NCBI GenBank assembly: GCA_022059125.1
Contig: JAEUWY010000005.1
Span: 5,270,001 to 5,334,000 of the forward strand
Length of the DNA stretch: 64,000 nt
Direction of reading: 5' to 3'
Origin: Corynespora cassiicola
Lineage: Eukaryota; Ascomycota; Dothideomycetes; Pleosporales; Corynesporascaceae
Positions 46,024 to 55,357 of the stretch are shown here, piece by piece (positions within the stretch are counted from its first letter, which is position 1; each line of letters opens with the position of its first letter). The notes beneath the pieces are model-generated. The model did no database searches and had not been told where the DNA came from. It saw only the letters and a list, made by a program, of their open reading frames with translations. The position numbers were made by a program, and so were the translations under genes.

Positions 46024-46815
46024 ATGAAAAGGATCCAAGGCAGCATTGCCGTGGTCAAGGTCGAGCCAAGTTCCAAACCTTCGCTCCCTATCCGTCGGTC
46101 TTCTCGCCTCCGCTCTCTCAAAGACATCATATCAACCATGCCGTCCTACCTCAGGAGCTCCAGGTCCTACTCGTACCCCCCTTGCATTGACAGTGTCGAG
46201 TGGGATGCGCCAGTGGAAGCCGACCTGCCCGACATTGACGACGAGCCCTTTGCCCACTTCCTTACGCCCGTCGTCGAGGAAGATGACCCCTACGACGGGC
46301 TATCCCTAAGCGCAGGCATCATCGTCTCAGAGGGCCCCCGCGCCTCCAAGACGACCAAGTTCAAGTCCAACGTGGCCGACAAGTGGGCCCGCTACATCAA
46401 GCAAACCAACACGCCGCTGCACACACGCTACCACGAGTCCTCCTCCACCGACGAGGACGACGACGACGACGAGTCCTTCATGCAGCTCGACGACCACCGC
46501 CTCAACGACACGCCCCACGTCGTCGCCCAGCTCACAAACTCGCCGCCCCGCGTCAGCATGGCGGAGCCCACGCGCGGCCGCGCCCAGGAACTCGTCTCCA
46601 GGAAGAAGTCCAACAGCCGTCGCCGGTACTCGCGCACCCTCTCTGGCCACCGCCACTCGTGGAGGGAGCCCAGCCCGGACCTCTTCACCGTCGATGAGTC
46701 CGAGGAGGAGGAGAGCCCCGTGCTCAGGCGGTCCACCAAGACGAGGAAGGCCAAGGATGGCGTCGAGCGCCGGAGGTCGAGGGTTCGGGACGTGGTTGAG
46801 AGGTCCAGGCTATGA
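46024..46815 (+). CDS. Acidic, intrinsically disordered hypothetical protein
   Basis: A single exon of 263 residues from the first ATG after the TATA box; MPSYLRSS at 46138 is an in-frame alternative. The N-terminus is basic. Residues 55-95 are acidic with many Pro (EWDAPVEADLPDIDDEPFAH). A stretch KFKSNVADKWARYIKQ looks like a short amphipathic helix, followed by an Asp/Glu run of about ten residues. The C-terminal third is Arg/Ser-rich with SRRRYSRTLSGHRHSW and ends in a basic ERRRSRVRDVVERSRL. Codon usage is strongly GC-ending, unlike chance frames nearby. I do not recognise a family; a nuclear or phospho-regulated protein would fit the composition. Confidence 0.6.
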   Translation: MKRIQGSIAVVKVEPSSKPSLPIRRSSRLRSLKDIISTMPSYLRSSRSYSYPPCIDSVEWDAPVEADLPDIDDEPFAHFLTPVVEEDDPYDGLSLSAGIIVSEGPRASKTTKFKSNVADKWARYIKQTNTPLHTRYHESSSTDEDDDDDESFMQLDDHRLNDTPHVVAQLTNSPPRVSMAEPTRGRAQELVSRKKSNSRRRYSRTLSGHRHSWREPSPDLFTVDESEEEESPVLRRSTKTRKAKDGVERRRSRVRDVVERSRL

Positions 46816-49102
46816 AGGAAGTGAAGAGGAGTGGAACATGAATGAAAAAAAAGAAAAACCATTTCCAAGGCGCACACTCGCATGGTAAAGAGCTAGAAGG
46901 TTCGAAGGAGGCGGGGTACTCCTATCATCATCATCACTTGCATTGGGAGGCGTTCGGCGTCAAATGACTTTTTTTTTTTCTTTCTTTCTTTTCTTTGGAC
47001 TTGTTCCAGCATTTTCTGGCGTTGGCGGCAATCTTTGCATTTCGCATACCTACCGCATATTTTGGAGTTTGATATCACGTTTTCGTTCGTTCGTTCGTTC
47101 ATCCATCAGCATATACCTGCATTGCATCGGGGCGGCGTTTGGGTTTGAGCATTTACATTGGCCCAAGGACAGTTGAGTTGGACGCGCGCGCGAGTGAGTT
47201 ACAGAGTTTGGAGGACATAATGCGGGATGGAATCCACAGACAGACAGTAGCAGTAGCATGCCGAATTAGTTGGAAATGTTGAAGATACTTTTGGTACCAG
47301 ACTTTTCTGCCGTTATCTCTTGCCTTGTCTTACCAGATGCCGAATCAGTTAGTTGCAGTGGATACACTTGGGGCGCTCGCACCACCAGGCCTGCTGTAGA
47401 CTAACAGAGTTTCGAGTGTGTGCGTGCGCGCGCGAAACCCCCACCACCCCCCTCGACCCCGGCTGCTTTGGCAAGCTGCATGCCATCGCTGCGTAATGAC
47501 CTCAGCCTGCCTGCAAGCGAAAGCTCCCACTCCCTTTTCACTCCCTCTGCGCCCGGTTCGCGCGGTAACCGTCGCATTTCCTCGCGCCTTCTCGAAGCCT
47601 GTCAACCAGACAGTGGTTGCGCACCGCTTGAATGGAGCCCATTGCCTCATCATGCACCCGCTCTTTCATTGACAGCTGCATCACGCCCTGCCAGCTGCGC
47701 GTCCCGTACGCATGCATTTACTCGAGATCTTCCCGTCCGTACATGCTGGCCTCCACTCAATTACTCGTACATACATGTCCGCCGCGCATGTCCCCCAGCG
47801 TGCCACCGACCATCGCAACCCTATACCGTCGCCTCCTCCCTTTGCCTCCGGCAAGTCTCCACACCCAAGCGGTCCGCCCCCCGCACCGCTCCTCTCCCAA
47901 GTAATCCGCCGCCTGCACGAGTGCAGTCCGAGGGGCCGCGGGACATGTACCAGGCAGTAGATGGACACAGGCCCTTCCACGCTGAGAACAACGGAACCGT
48001 CCCGCCTGCCATAACCAGACGCGCAGACCCTTACGCGTCGATCGGTTCCGCTCTTTCTTGTCCATGTGGGCACCGGCGTGGGTTGCGGCGGCGGCGCTGC
48101 TCTGCAGGAAAAGTGCGGCCGTTCCTCGGCGGCGGGCGCGCTGCACCTGTTGTCACGAGCGCGCTCTAGCGCGAAGGCCTGATGTGATACGATACGGCGG
48201 CCAAGCCATCGCCCGCTGCGAGCCCTCTCCAACACCGGTGCCGGGGAAGGCAGAGCGAAGATCGTGGTGGGTTCGCGTTGCGTGATTCGGCAATCGGAAT
48301 GGACACATCCGTGGCCTGGGGCAGATCTTTAGTAAGTGTGTAGTGCCCGATGGGGTGATAGGTGCAACCCGCTCTGTATCCCGAAGGTATTGGTACTAGC
48401 TCCCTCTCCCGGCCTTCACTGCATGTGGAAAGCCGACACGCGGTAATCTGTGGGTTTGGAGGGAATGAAGCGTGCGTAGCCGTGATCTGCGTCCACGCGA
48501 GCTGGACAGATGTATAGGACATATGGAGGGGCATCTTTCCCTTCATGCGGTTGCCGGTGCTTGGGGATATGTATAATGACATCTGCCGATACTGCTAGGG
48601 GGATCCTGCCAGCGCACGAGATACCAACTGAAGCACCCTTGGGGAACTTCTTGGGCATCAGGAGGCGGGGACGCAGTCGCGGTTGACCAAACCGAAGAGC
48701 TCGTGCTGATGAGCTTTTCGCATCTCAAGCATGATGACCTTCTCTTGCATTGATAGCTTCTTTCCCGACAACCCACGCAACGCCATGCCTCTGTTGATCT
48801 CAAAACACAGAAACCTTGTATGAGTGCCCCGACTCGGTAGGCGACGAATGGCTGCAGACATCTTGCTGGGTAAGAGGAAGACTGATCAATCCACCACACC
48901 TCCGTATTCAGTGAGAAGCTTGGCGTGTATGCACACAAGATGCACATGCGTCAGACCGAGCAGCATAGCTGCCGAGTAGGGGTACTTCCAATATTGCGTC
49001 AATTCGTCGGTACTGACTTGTACAAGAGCGTGTAGCGAGAGCCGTCCCGGTGGCATGACGAAACATGTTTATCCAATTGCATGCCCTCTCCCGCACCCTT
49101 CC
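46816..49102. other. Interval without a supported gene
   Basis: About 2.3 kb. A 249-codon plus frame at 47420-48169 is Pro/Ser/Arg-rich, overlaps a 184-codon minus frame and has no motif, so I treat both as chance. TTCG tetramers occur near 47084-47100 and a T/C-rich run near 46966-46996. Confidence 0.55.
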
Positions 49103-49705
49103 CTACTCCCTGTCCTCACGACCGTCTTGCCAGCTTGTGCAGTTGACACACCTCTTTGCTTTTTCGCTGATATACTTTCTGCAATACTTGCACTTGAGCT
49201 GCCTCTTGACAATATTGTCGTCAGTCGTCTTCGAATACAGACTAGCCACGGCCCACATCACGATTGCGATTACCAAGAATCTGGTAATCTTATCGAGGAA
49301 CGTGCCCCATGCTAGCAAGACTGCACCATCTGCTAGCGCCAGGTCCTTTGTGTTGTATCCGTTCGCGATGCTGGAGTTGTAATTCGGCCCGTGCTTGAGA
49401 GTTGCGAATTTCTCGTCGAGATTGCGCGAGAGGAACGGCAGGAGGGAGATGACTGGGAGGATAATGTCGGTGACCAGAGAATTCGCACATGCAGTAAAGG
49501 ATGCTGCCAGTCTGCAGTCTTCTATCAGCATGAGATGGCTTTACCGTCTGAAAAGGGGCACCGACATTAAACCAACAGCAACTTCCAGCACGTTGTCTCG
49601 CAACGCAAAGTTGGAAAAGCTGTCCCAGGCACGAAACCCGTGTCTCCGAACTCCCTGCTCTGCGTCTTGTAGGAGCTGAGAAGTGCTGTCGTCGAGGCGT
49701 GGCAT
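49103..49705 (-). CDS. MscL-like large-conductance mechanosensitive channel with zinc ribbon tail, two exons
   Basis: Exons 49705-49566 and 49511-49103 (54-bp intron) give 182 residues. The first transmembrane region starts in WDSFSNFALRDNVLEVAVGL, close to the bacterial MscL N-terminal amphipathic helix plus pore helix, and continues LAASFTACANSLVTDIILP, which the splice restores. A periplasmic-like loop (FLSRNLDEKFATLKHGPNY) and a second hydrophobic helix (FLDKITRFLVIAIVMWAVAS) follow. The tail holds C154-x2-C157-x10-C168-x2-C171, a zinc-ribbon pattern, then SWQDGRE. In bacteria MscL opens under membrane tension; fungal members are thought to act in a cell or organelle membrane. An upstream in-frame ATG (49861) exists, but the shorter start fits the family. 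It is divergent from the DUF952 gene, 245 bp away. Confidence 0.88.
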
Positions 49706-49950
49706 GGCGGCTGTCGTATCGTGGCGACGCGTCGCGATTTCGGTGTGTAGGTAGGTGTTTGTTTTAGGCTCGGGGTTTCTGGACCCTGGAAACGTCACTA
49801 CTCCGCCAAGACGAGGCTGGTAGCTCCGTCTCTCGGAACCCCTCCATTCATCACCGCTCATGCAGCCTCACACTTTTCCCTAGAACACTTTTCCTCTGAA
49901 ACGACGACCAGTTCTGTTCCTACTCCCAATCATCTCCGAATTGGCCCACC

Positions 49951-50349
49951 ATGTCTGCGCCTTCACCCCTCCCGACGTACTTGTACAAAATCCTCCCCTC
50001 TGCCCCACCATCGCCTCTTCCCGAGCGGCTTCCTCTCTCTGATCTCGATCGCAACGATGGCTTCATCCACCTTTCAACTTCCGAACAGACTGCCAGCACT
50101 GCAGACAAATTCTTCAGCGACTTTACGGAACTTTGGCTGCTAAAGATCAAATACGATATGCTGGCCAAGGGCACCGACGGCGACGGCAAGGTGAACGAGG
50201 CGAAAAAGGCCGAGATCAAGTGGGAAGAAGTGGGTCGGGGCGCTTTTGCGCATTACTATGGCGCAGACCTGGGAAGTGGGAATGTAGAGAGCACCATCAA
50301 GGTGGAGAAGAAGGGGACGTGGGCAGACACTCTGGATTTGGAATGGTAA
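49951..50349 (+). CDS. DUF952 family protein
   Basis: A single exon of 132 residues. It has the family hallmarks: an N-terminal YLYKILP, LSDLDRNDGFIHLSTSEQ, then a helix TADKFFSDFTELWLLKI, and a late RGAFAHYYGADLG strand segment. DUF952 proteins are small and of unknown biochemistry; the His-rich conserved pocket (FIHLST, FAHYYG) suggests ligand binding. It is head-to-head with the MscL-like gene and may share its promoter. Confidence 0.88.
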   Translation: MSAPSPLPTYLYKILPSAPPSPLPERLPLSDLDRNDGFIHLSTSEQTASTADKFFSDFTELWLLKIKYDMLAKGTDGDGKVNEAKKAEIKWEEVGRGAFAHYYGADLGSGNVESTIKVEKKGTWADTLDLEW

Positions 50350-50570
50350 TCCCGCATCGGGGAGTAGACATGATAAGTACTGTGGGTGTGGATACGAATA
50401 ATAACAAAAATAATAGATTCAAGATGATGTACGTTTCACGTTGGTAAACATGCATTTCCAGATTGAACTTGAATTGAATCAACGCACGAGCAACGATGAA
50501 GCTCTCGATGAGGGGTTATTTCACGAAAAATAAACCAGGGAAAATAACCCAGATACTAATGGACCTCCTG

Positions 50571-51764
50571 CTAAGAATAAACAGTCTCGGCTGACAGACT
50601 CTTCCAAACATCTTGTACAGTCTGTGCTACATGAAAGACCAGGCCTTTTGGTAACCCAGCCTGGGCACAAATATCGTCCATCAATGCAAGTCGCATCGCT
50701 AGCTTGCTTCCGGGTGTTGCCATGTAGAACCCTTGGGGCGTAAAGTCTCCAAGTTCTGCGATGGTTCTAATGAACTCGTCTGGACCGCCATCAGTCGCAT
50801 CGCAGACTGCTCGACGGTTCGTAAACGTATACTTGGCCGCCTCAGCCTTGAAGTCTTCTTTCTGGACCCTTTGAAGCAAAACACTATTCTCGGGACGGTG
50901 TAGCCAATACCGGTTAGGAACGACCAAAATGATCATCTGTTTGTCAAAGCTAGCGCAAAGATTCACGCCTTCAATAATGAGCTTGTTAGTACCCGGGATC
51001 GAACAATAATACGCATACGGTTGGGACTCGACATCGGTGATTTCAAGTTGGGGGCCATATGCGCTACTGGTCCTAAAAAAAGTCTTCCCATCAACAGAAA
51101 TAAAGTTTGAGATGTGTTTGGGGGTCGGTACAAGGCCGTACTTTGTCTTCCTCGTCGATTTCGATGCTGGATAAGCGAAGTGCTCTACGATAAAGGCATT
51201 CGAGACTCTTACATATGGCCTATGTGTCTCGTGGTCTCTCAGATACCGAGTATTACCACTTTTGTAAACTACGTATTCGAATTGTGCGACGGCCGTGTTT
51301 GCGTCGAGGGCAACGGCTTGTGGTGCTCTCGCTATGTTAATGATGATGCACATTGTCCTCAGGAACACAGCCGTATAACAATGGAAGCCCGCTTCGCTCG
51401 TTGGGTATATGTCACTCAATTGAGTAATCATGTGGACATCAGAGGCATTATACGCGAGGTGAGGGATCTCCTGTAGAGCTTCACGAAGGGCTTTCGAGGT
51501 GTAATATGCCTGTGCTACGCAGTTACCTGAAGGGACTCCATCCCAAATGCAATCGGCCATCTCGGCCACTTGTCCAGGCTCACATTCCTGAAACACTTCC
51601 CACGAATGGAAGCTGCTCCAAAAATGGCGAAGGGACTGCTCTGTCGATACCTTCTTCGCTACTTCGAATACCTGGAGTTCTAACGCTCGATCTGACGAAG
51701 GTATTATCAGCGGAGGGGCGGTAGAATTGGAAGGGGCATAAGGCAGGGCAAAAATATCCTCCAT
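50571..51764 (-). CDS. Hypothetical protein with possible Cys-His-Asn papain/transglutaminase-like core
   Basis: A single exon of 397 residues with no membrane segment or signal peptide. I do not recognise the family. Residues 79-90 (SGNCVAQAYYTS) place Cys82 at the start of a helix. Residues 125-134 (AGFHCYTAVF) place His128 on a beta strand, and CIIINIARAP places Asn143 fifteen residues after the His, on the next strand. This C-helix, H-strand, D/N-strand order and spacing resemble transglutaminase-like and arylamine N-acetyltransferase folds. The C-terminal half contains alternating strands and ends in a helical block (AMRLALMDDICAQAG). Catalysis is a hypothesis. Upstream is a 440-bp gap to the RING gene on the same strand. 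Confidence 0.65.
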   Translation of the reverse strand: MEDIFALPYAPSNSTAPPLIIPSSDRALELQVFEVAKKVSTEQSLRHFWSSFHSWEVFQECEPGQVAEMADCIWDGVPSGNCVAQAYYTSKALREALQEIPHLAYNASDVHMITQLSDIYPTSEAGFHCYTAVFLRTMCIIINIARAPQAVALDANTAVAQFEYVVYKSGNTRYLRDHETHRPYVRVSNAFIVEHFAYPASKSTRKTKYGLVPTPKHISNFISVDGKTFFRTSSAYGPQLEITDVESQPYAYYCSIPGTNKLIIEGVNLCASFDKQMIILVVPNRYWLHRPENSVLLQRVQKEDFKAEAAKYTFTNRRAVCDATDGGPDEFIRTIAELGDFTPQGFYMATPGSKLAMRLALMDDICAQAGLPKGLVFHVAQTVQDVWKSLSAETVYS

Positions 51765-52204
51765 GATGGTTGGGTCTGTTTGGTGAGATATCTCTTGAAA
51801 ATAATGGGAGATAAAAATTTATATCCCTAATTATACAATGTCTTCCCAAGGCGCGGTTAACACATCGACGAGTATACTCGAATACATTGTGAATCTGTAA
51901 CTTGGTAGAATTCACAGGTTCAGTCTAACAATGTTTCAATCATGGAACACGTCGAAGACTTGGTGACAGATAGGATCAGGTCCTTGAAAAATAGTCCTAG
52001 GCGGCTGTTCCTCCCAGTTTGATCCATGATAATTGGAAGCATCTCGTCGGCTTAGTTTACACCGGTAAATATTTGATACATTTTTCCATCATGCATGGCC
52101 TCTCCCTAGTCCATGAAGCTGTGAACCTCACAGACTGATAAAGAAAAGTACCCAGTATTGAGCGCCATTTCTGATGGTTCCGTTTGAAAGCTCCTCAGTA
52201 GCTA
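51765..52204. other. Intergenic
   Basis: A 440-bp gap between two minus-strand genes, AT-rich, with no gene seen. Confidence 0.6.
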
Positions 52205-52684
52205 TCATGGCCTTTTGTGTGGGTTGGCAAATGACCCAATCCGGTTGTTGCGCATGAATTTGCCCTCCCCCATCGCCTCCTCCATCTGCCTCAATCGCTC
52301 TTGGGCCTGCACTCCCACAGCGCCGTTTTTCAGGCTCTCAAAGTTCCGTTGGTTGATGCGCAATTGGTTTTCCTCGGTCTGTTGGCTGACCCACTCCCCA
52401 TGGTACCATGTGGTGCGACAGATGGGGCAGCAGTTTGCATTGCGCTGCTTCGACCGACGCGCGCAGACTTGCTGGATGCATACATTGCAGAAGACATGGG
52501 TGCATGGCGGGACAAGAATGCGCGTCGGAATCCGGTCACCATCAAACTTTTCGTAACAGACCGGGCAGTCGGACTCGGGAGGGAGCTCAGAGGTTTTGAT
52601 GGGCTCGAGATGGGAAGTCCGGAACTGCTCGTAGGAGAGTGGATCTTTGGCCACTGGGCCTTTGGTATCCTCGGGAAACGACAT
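52205..52684 (-). CDS. Small RING-finger protein, putative E3 ubiquitin ligase
   Basis: A single exon of 159 residues. The RING is C3HC4: C40-x2-C43, C61-x-H63-x2-C66-x2-C69 (CTHVFCNVC), and C86-x2-C89 (CPIC). The loop between the second pair and the final CPIC is somewhat long and basic. An acidic/Pro N-terminus (SFPEDTKGPVAKDPLS) precedes it. A helical C-terminus with RINQRNFESLKN and RLRQMEEAMGEGK follows. Such proteins bind an E2 enzyme through the RING and transfer ubiquitin. Partners cannot be told from sequence. Confidence 0.82.
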   Translation of the reverse strand: MSFPEDTKGPVAKDPLSYEQFRTSHLEPIKTSELPPESDCPVCYEKFDGDRIPTRILVPPCTHVFCNVCIQQVCARRSKQRNANCCPICRTTWYHGEWVSQQTEENQLRINQRNFESLKNGAVGVQAQERLRQMEEAMGEGKFMRNNRIGSFANPHKRP

Positions 52685-53076
52685 GACTTGAATGGCCCTT
52701 GGTATAGCGAGTTGAAGAAGTAAAAATGGAAAATATGGTGGAGATGGTACTGGCTCGTGGTTTCCTGTTGTTGATATATGCGACTGTTTGCCCTTTCCCG
52801 CTCTCCAGCCTTGGCATTAAATCGTCGTCGGATTCACTGACAGCTGGAATCAATGGAGAATGAGCCATCAATTTCCAATGCATACACAAAGGTAAGAGAA
52901 TAAGTCAATTTTTCTCTCCTTGGACTCTGTTTCACTATTACCAGAGGGGGTTTCTTTTATGCTGCAATAACTAGTGAGCTGAATACACAGCCTATAGAAT
53001 ACTTGCTACTTAGTTAGAGCCTAGAAATACACCCAGTATATACTGTTTAATAAGCATACAGCGCTACTTGTAGTTA
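52685..53076. other. Intergenic
   Basis: A 392-bp AT-rich stretch with no gene seen. Confidence 0.6.
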
Positions 53077-53479
53077 TCAAGATAGCGCCAAGAGCGAGAA
53101 CCTTGCGCCTCTCGATCTCGTCGGTGATAAAGTGTTCAAACCAAACCGAGACTGATTAATCAATGCATCGCTCAGGATTGTCAGTGTCATGAAGAGCCCG
53201 GCCAGTTTGTCGCATATCCCGATCCTTTGAAGAAAACGAACGAGAACTAGAAATGTCGCTGTATAAGTAAAGAGGCAGAAAAAAGCGTTGGGCAAAGAGG
53301 CATTTGGCATCGCGAGGGGAGAGGTGAGGACTGCCAACGTTCCAACGCTGCGAAAAACATGATTACACGGTCGTGCGTTGTTTTAGGACAGGCATTTACC
53401 AGAGAGCTTGGCCCAAATTCAAAGCCCACACTCTCAACCCACTAGGTTTCCTAATCACTTGCCATGGCCAACTGCTCAT
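53077..53479 (-). CDS. Small membrane protein, two exons
   Basis: Exons 53479-53400 and 53347-53077 (52-bp intron, GTAAAT..GCAG) give 116 residues starting MSSWPWQVIRKPSGLRVW. Neither exon alone is impressive, but the join gives a continuous hydrophobic first segment, ALNLGQALCVGTLAVLTS. Two more hydrophobic stretches follow: AFFCLFTYTATFLVLVRFL and LAGLFMTLTILSDALI. This suggests three membrane helices and a basic Ser/Arg tail. I do not recognise the family. A remnant of a larger gene is the alternative. Confidence 0.5.
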
Positions 53480-54220
53480 CTGTCATGGTGAATGTCTTTT
53501 ACATGCACATGAATAATCCGGAGCTTGGCCGACACATCCGTCACAGGAGCCACCTAGACGATGCCTTGGCGATCGCTAGTTCACGGATAATCGCTGGCGC
53601 AATCACCCGCATTACTCGGTTACGAGGCAATCTTAACAGAAGGCGATATGCGCCCATCAGAGGAGCAAGCAAATGCCCACCAAACATGCGGCACGGATAA
53701 GGCGCAATGCAGGTGGAGAATGCGAAGACCCGCCATCTTCCTTATTTGGGTGTAGCCCCTATCTACTATCTGTATGGGAGCACGCCACCAACTAAGATAT
53801 ATCTGGCAGGCGCGTTGTTCTGGGGGCAAATCATTGGACAGTAGTCTCTTGGGAGAGCAGCCGAATCTATGATAGTACCGCCAAGGCAGGCTGCCTTTTA
53901 GCTCGTGCTGGACTGGCTGTCTGTCGCTTGTGGGGAGGATTCGTTACTGTGCCGAAGCGAACATGGCTGGGTGTGTTATCGATAGATAGGGACGAGGGGG
54001 TTTCAGGGCAGCTCCCTATTATAGAATAGCTCCCGAGGTCACAGGCGCCACGTACTAGATGCTTTTTGGATGGTCTAGATATATTTCTCCTTGGAGAGTG
54101 ACTGCATCTGGATAGTCCCTAACGATATATGGGTGCGTGCTCGTCGATCCCTTAGCAAGGCAGGGGTTTTAATTAAGCATCTTGGAGATTGGGTAGGAGG
54201 GGTATAGAAAGTATTGGATA

Positions 54221-54295
54221 TACCGGTAGTTATCGTATTTACCAGTAGTGATCGCATTTGCCAGTAGTGATCGCATTTACCAGCAGTTGATAAGG
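54221..54295 (+). repeat. 19-bp tandem repeat, nearly four copies
   Basis: Units start at 54221, 54240, 54259 and 54278 with the form TACCAGTAGTGATCGCATT. Copies differ by one to four bases. Confidence 0.8.
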
Positions 54296-54697
54296 ATGAG
54301 TACACAAATTGTAGCAGCGAGAGTTTTCTCTATCAAGCAGTAATCCAACTTTGCAAATTCCTACGATACACATACAAATTCAGCTGATTCTCGGCACGAG
54401 CAAGGACTGCCTATACTCTGTAGGTCGGTTTGTACTTGTGCCTGTACTAGTACTTGCACTGATCCATCGGCCCCAATTGATCACCAACAGAAGGATCTCA
54501 TAAGGCTATACCCAAGATCTCCAACCACGATATGTACGCCTGCATCTCTATCAATCTCTGTACATAGAGCTACACCGATAAGGCCCTACATGTCTAACTG
54601 AAAAGGTCAGATGATCGACGATGAAGGGTCTTACATACCCATATTAAATAAAGGGTTCTTTGTTTGCGCTACACATGCGCCAAGACGGCCGTAGATC

Positions 54698-54846
54698 TCC
54701 AACTGAGAAGGTCCTCACAATGCCCTACAAAGCTTCTTTCTTCATTCAGCGGCCCTGAATGTCATACAGAGAAGGTGTTCACATCTTCTGCATCTGGCCC
54801 CCATACGATGATCGGGCCTAGACGTTCAACAGAGAAGGTACTTGCA
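54698..54846 (+). repeat. Degenerate repeat of about 64 bp built on AACTGAGAAGGT
   Basis: Variants of TCCAACTGAGAAGGTCCTCACA start at 54698, 54762 and 54825, spaced 64 and 63 bp. A fourth, more diverged, starts at 54593. The region ends about 500 bp upstream of the secreted protease gene. Confidence 0.5.
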
Positions 54847-55226
54847 AACCCGTGCAAACCCGTATGCGTGGTTCTCCATCCACCATCTGGTCTCCTGACC
54901 ACCGTCCCTTTCTATGCTCAATATCACACCTCTATCAAACCTACACCTCCTTCCTAATAAGCCGCGATGTCGAGACTAACACTAACGCTATCCAAAACAA
55001 AGCCAAGGCCTACACTGAAGCCATCCTTCTCCTTCCCAATCCGCCACCAATCGCCGCTGCAAGGCACATGTGCATTAGCACATACTCTAATAGTATCGGC
55101 GAAGTGCTCCTCAAAAGGCACTTCACAAGAGATGCACACTGTATCAGTTCTTCTTGGCAGATGTGGTATACCATAGGTAGGCACTTGGGCGATAAGATAC
55201 TACCTCTGGGAGGTAGTTGAACGAAG

Positions 55227-55234
55227 TATAAATA
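55227..55234 (+). promoter_or_regulatory. TATA box of the secreted serine protease gene
   Basis: TATAAATA lies 124 bp upstream of the protease start codon at 55358, in otherwise AT-moderate DNA. Confidence 0.55.
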
Positions 55235-55357
55235 TGTATGTCTGTTCCTGTTATTCAGTCTACAAGTCTTCAGCAGTATCAGCATTGCAGACTCGCCTCA
55301 AACTTCCTGCAGCCTCTCTTGTCCAGTCTTGTCAAGCCGCCATAGCCATCAGCAGCC

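Larger units (their letters stand above)
53480..55357. other. Accessory-looking intergenic region with degenerate repeats
   Basis: No supported gene in 1.9 kb. It contains a 19-bp tandem repeat, a looser repeat built on AACTGAGAAGGT, and the promoter of the secreted protease, with TATAAATA at 55227-55234. Confidence 0.6.

Noticed and set aside
47420..48169. 249-codon plus-strand frame
   Set aside because: Pro/Ser/Arg-rich text without a motif, overlapped by a 184-codon minus frame; both look like chance in GC-rich DNA.
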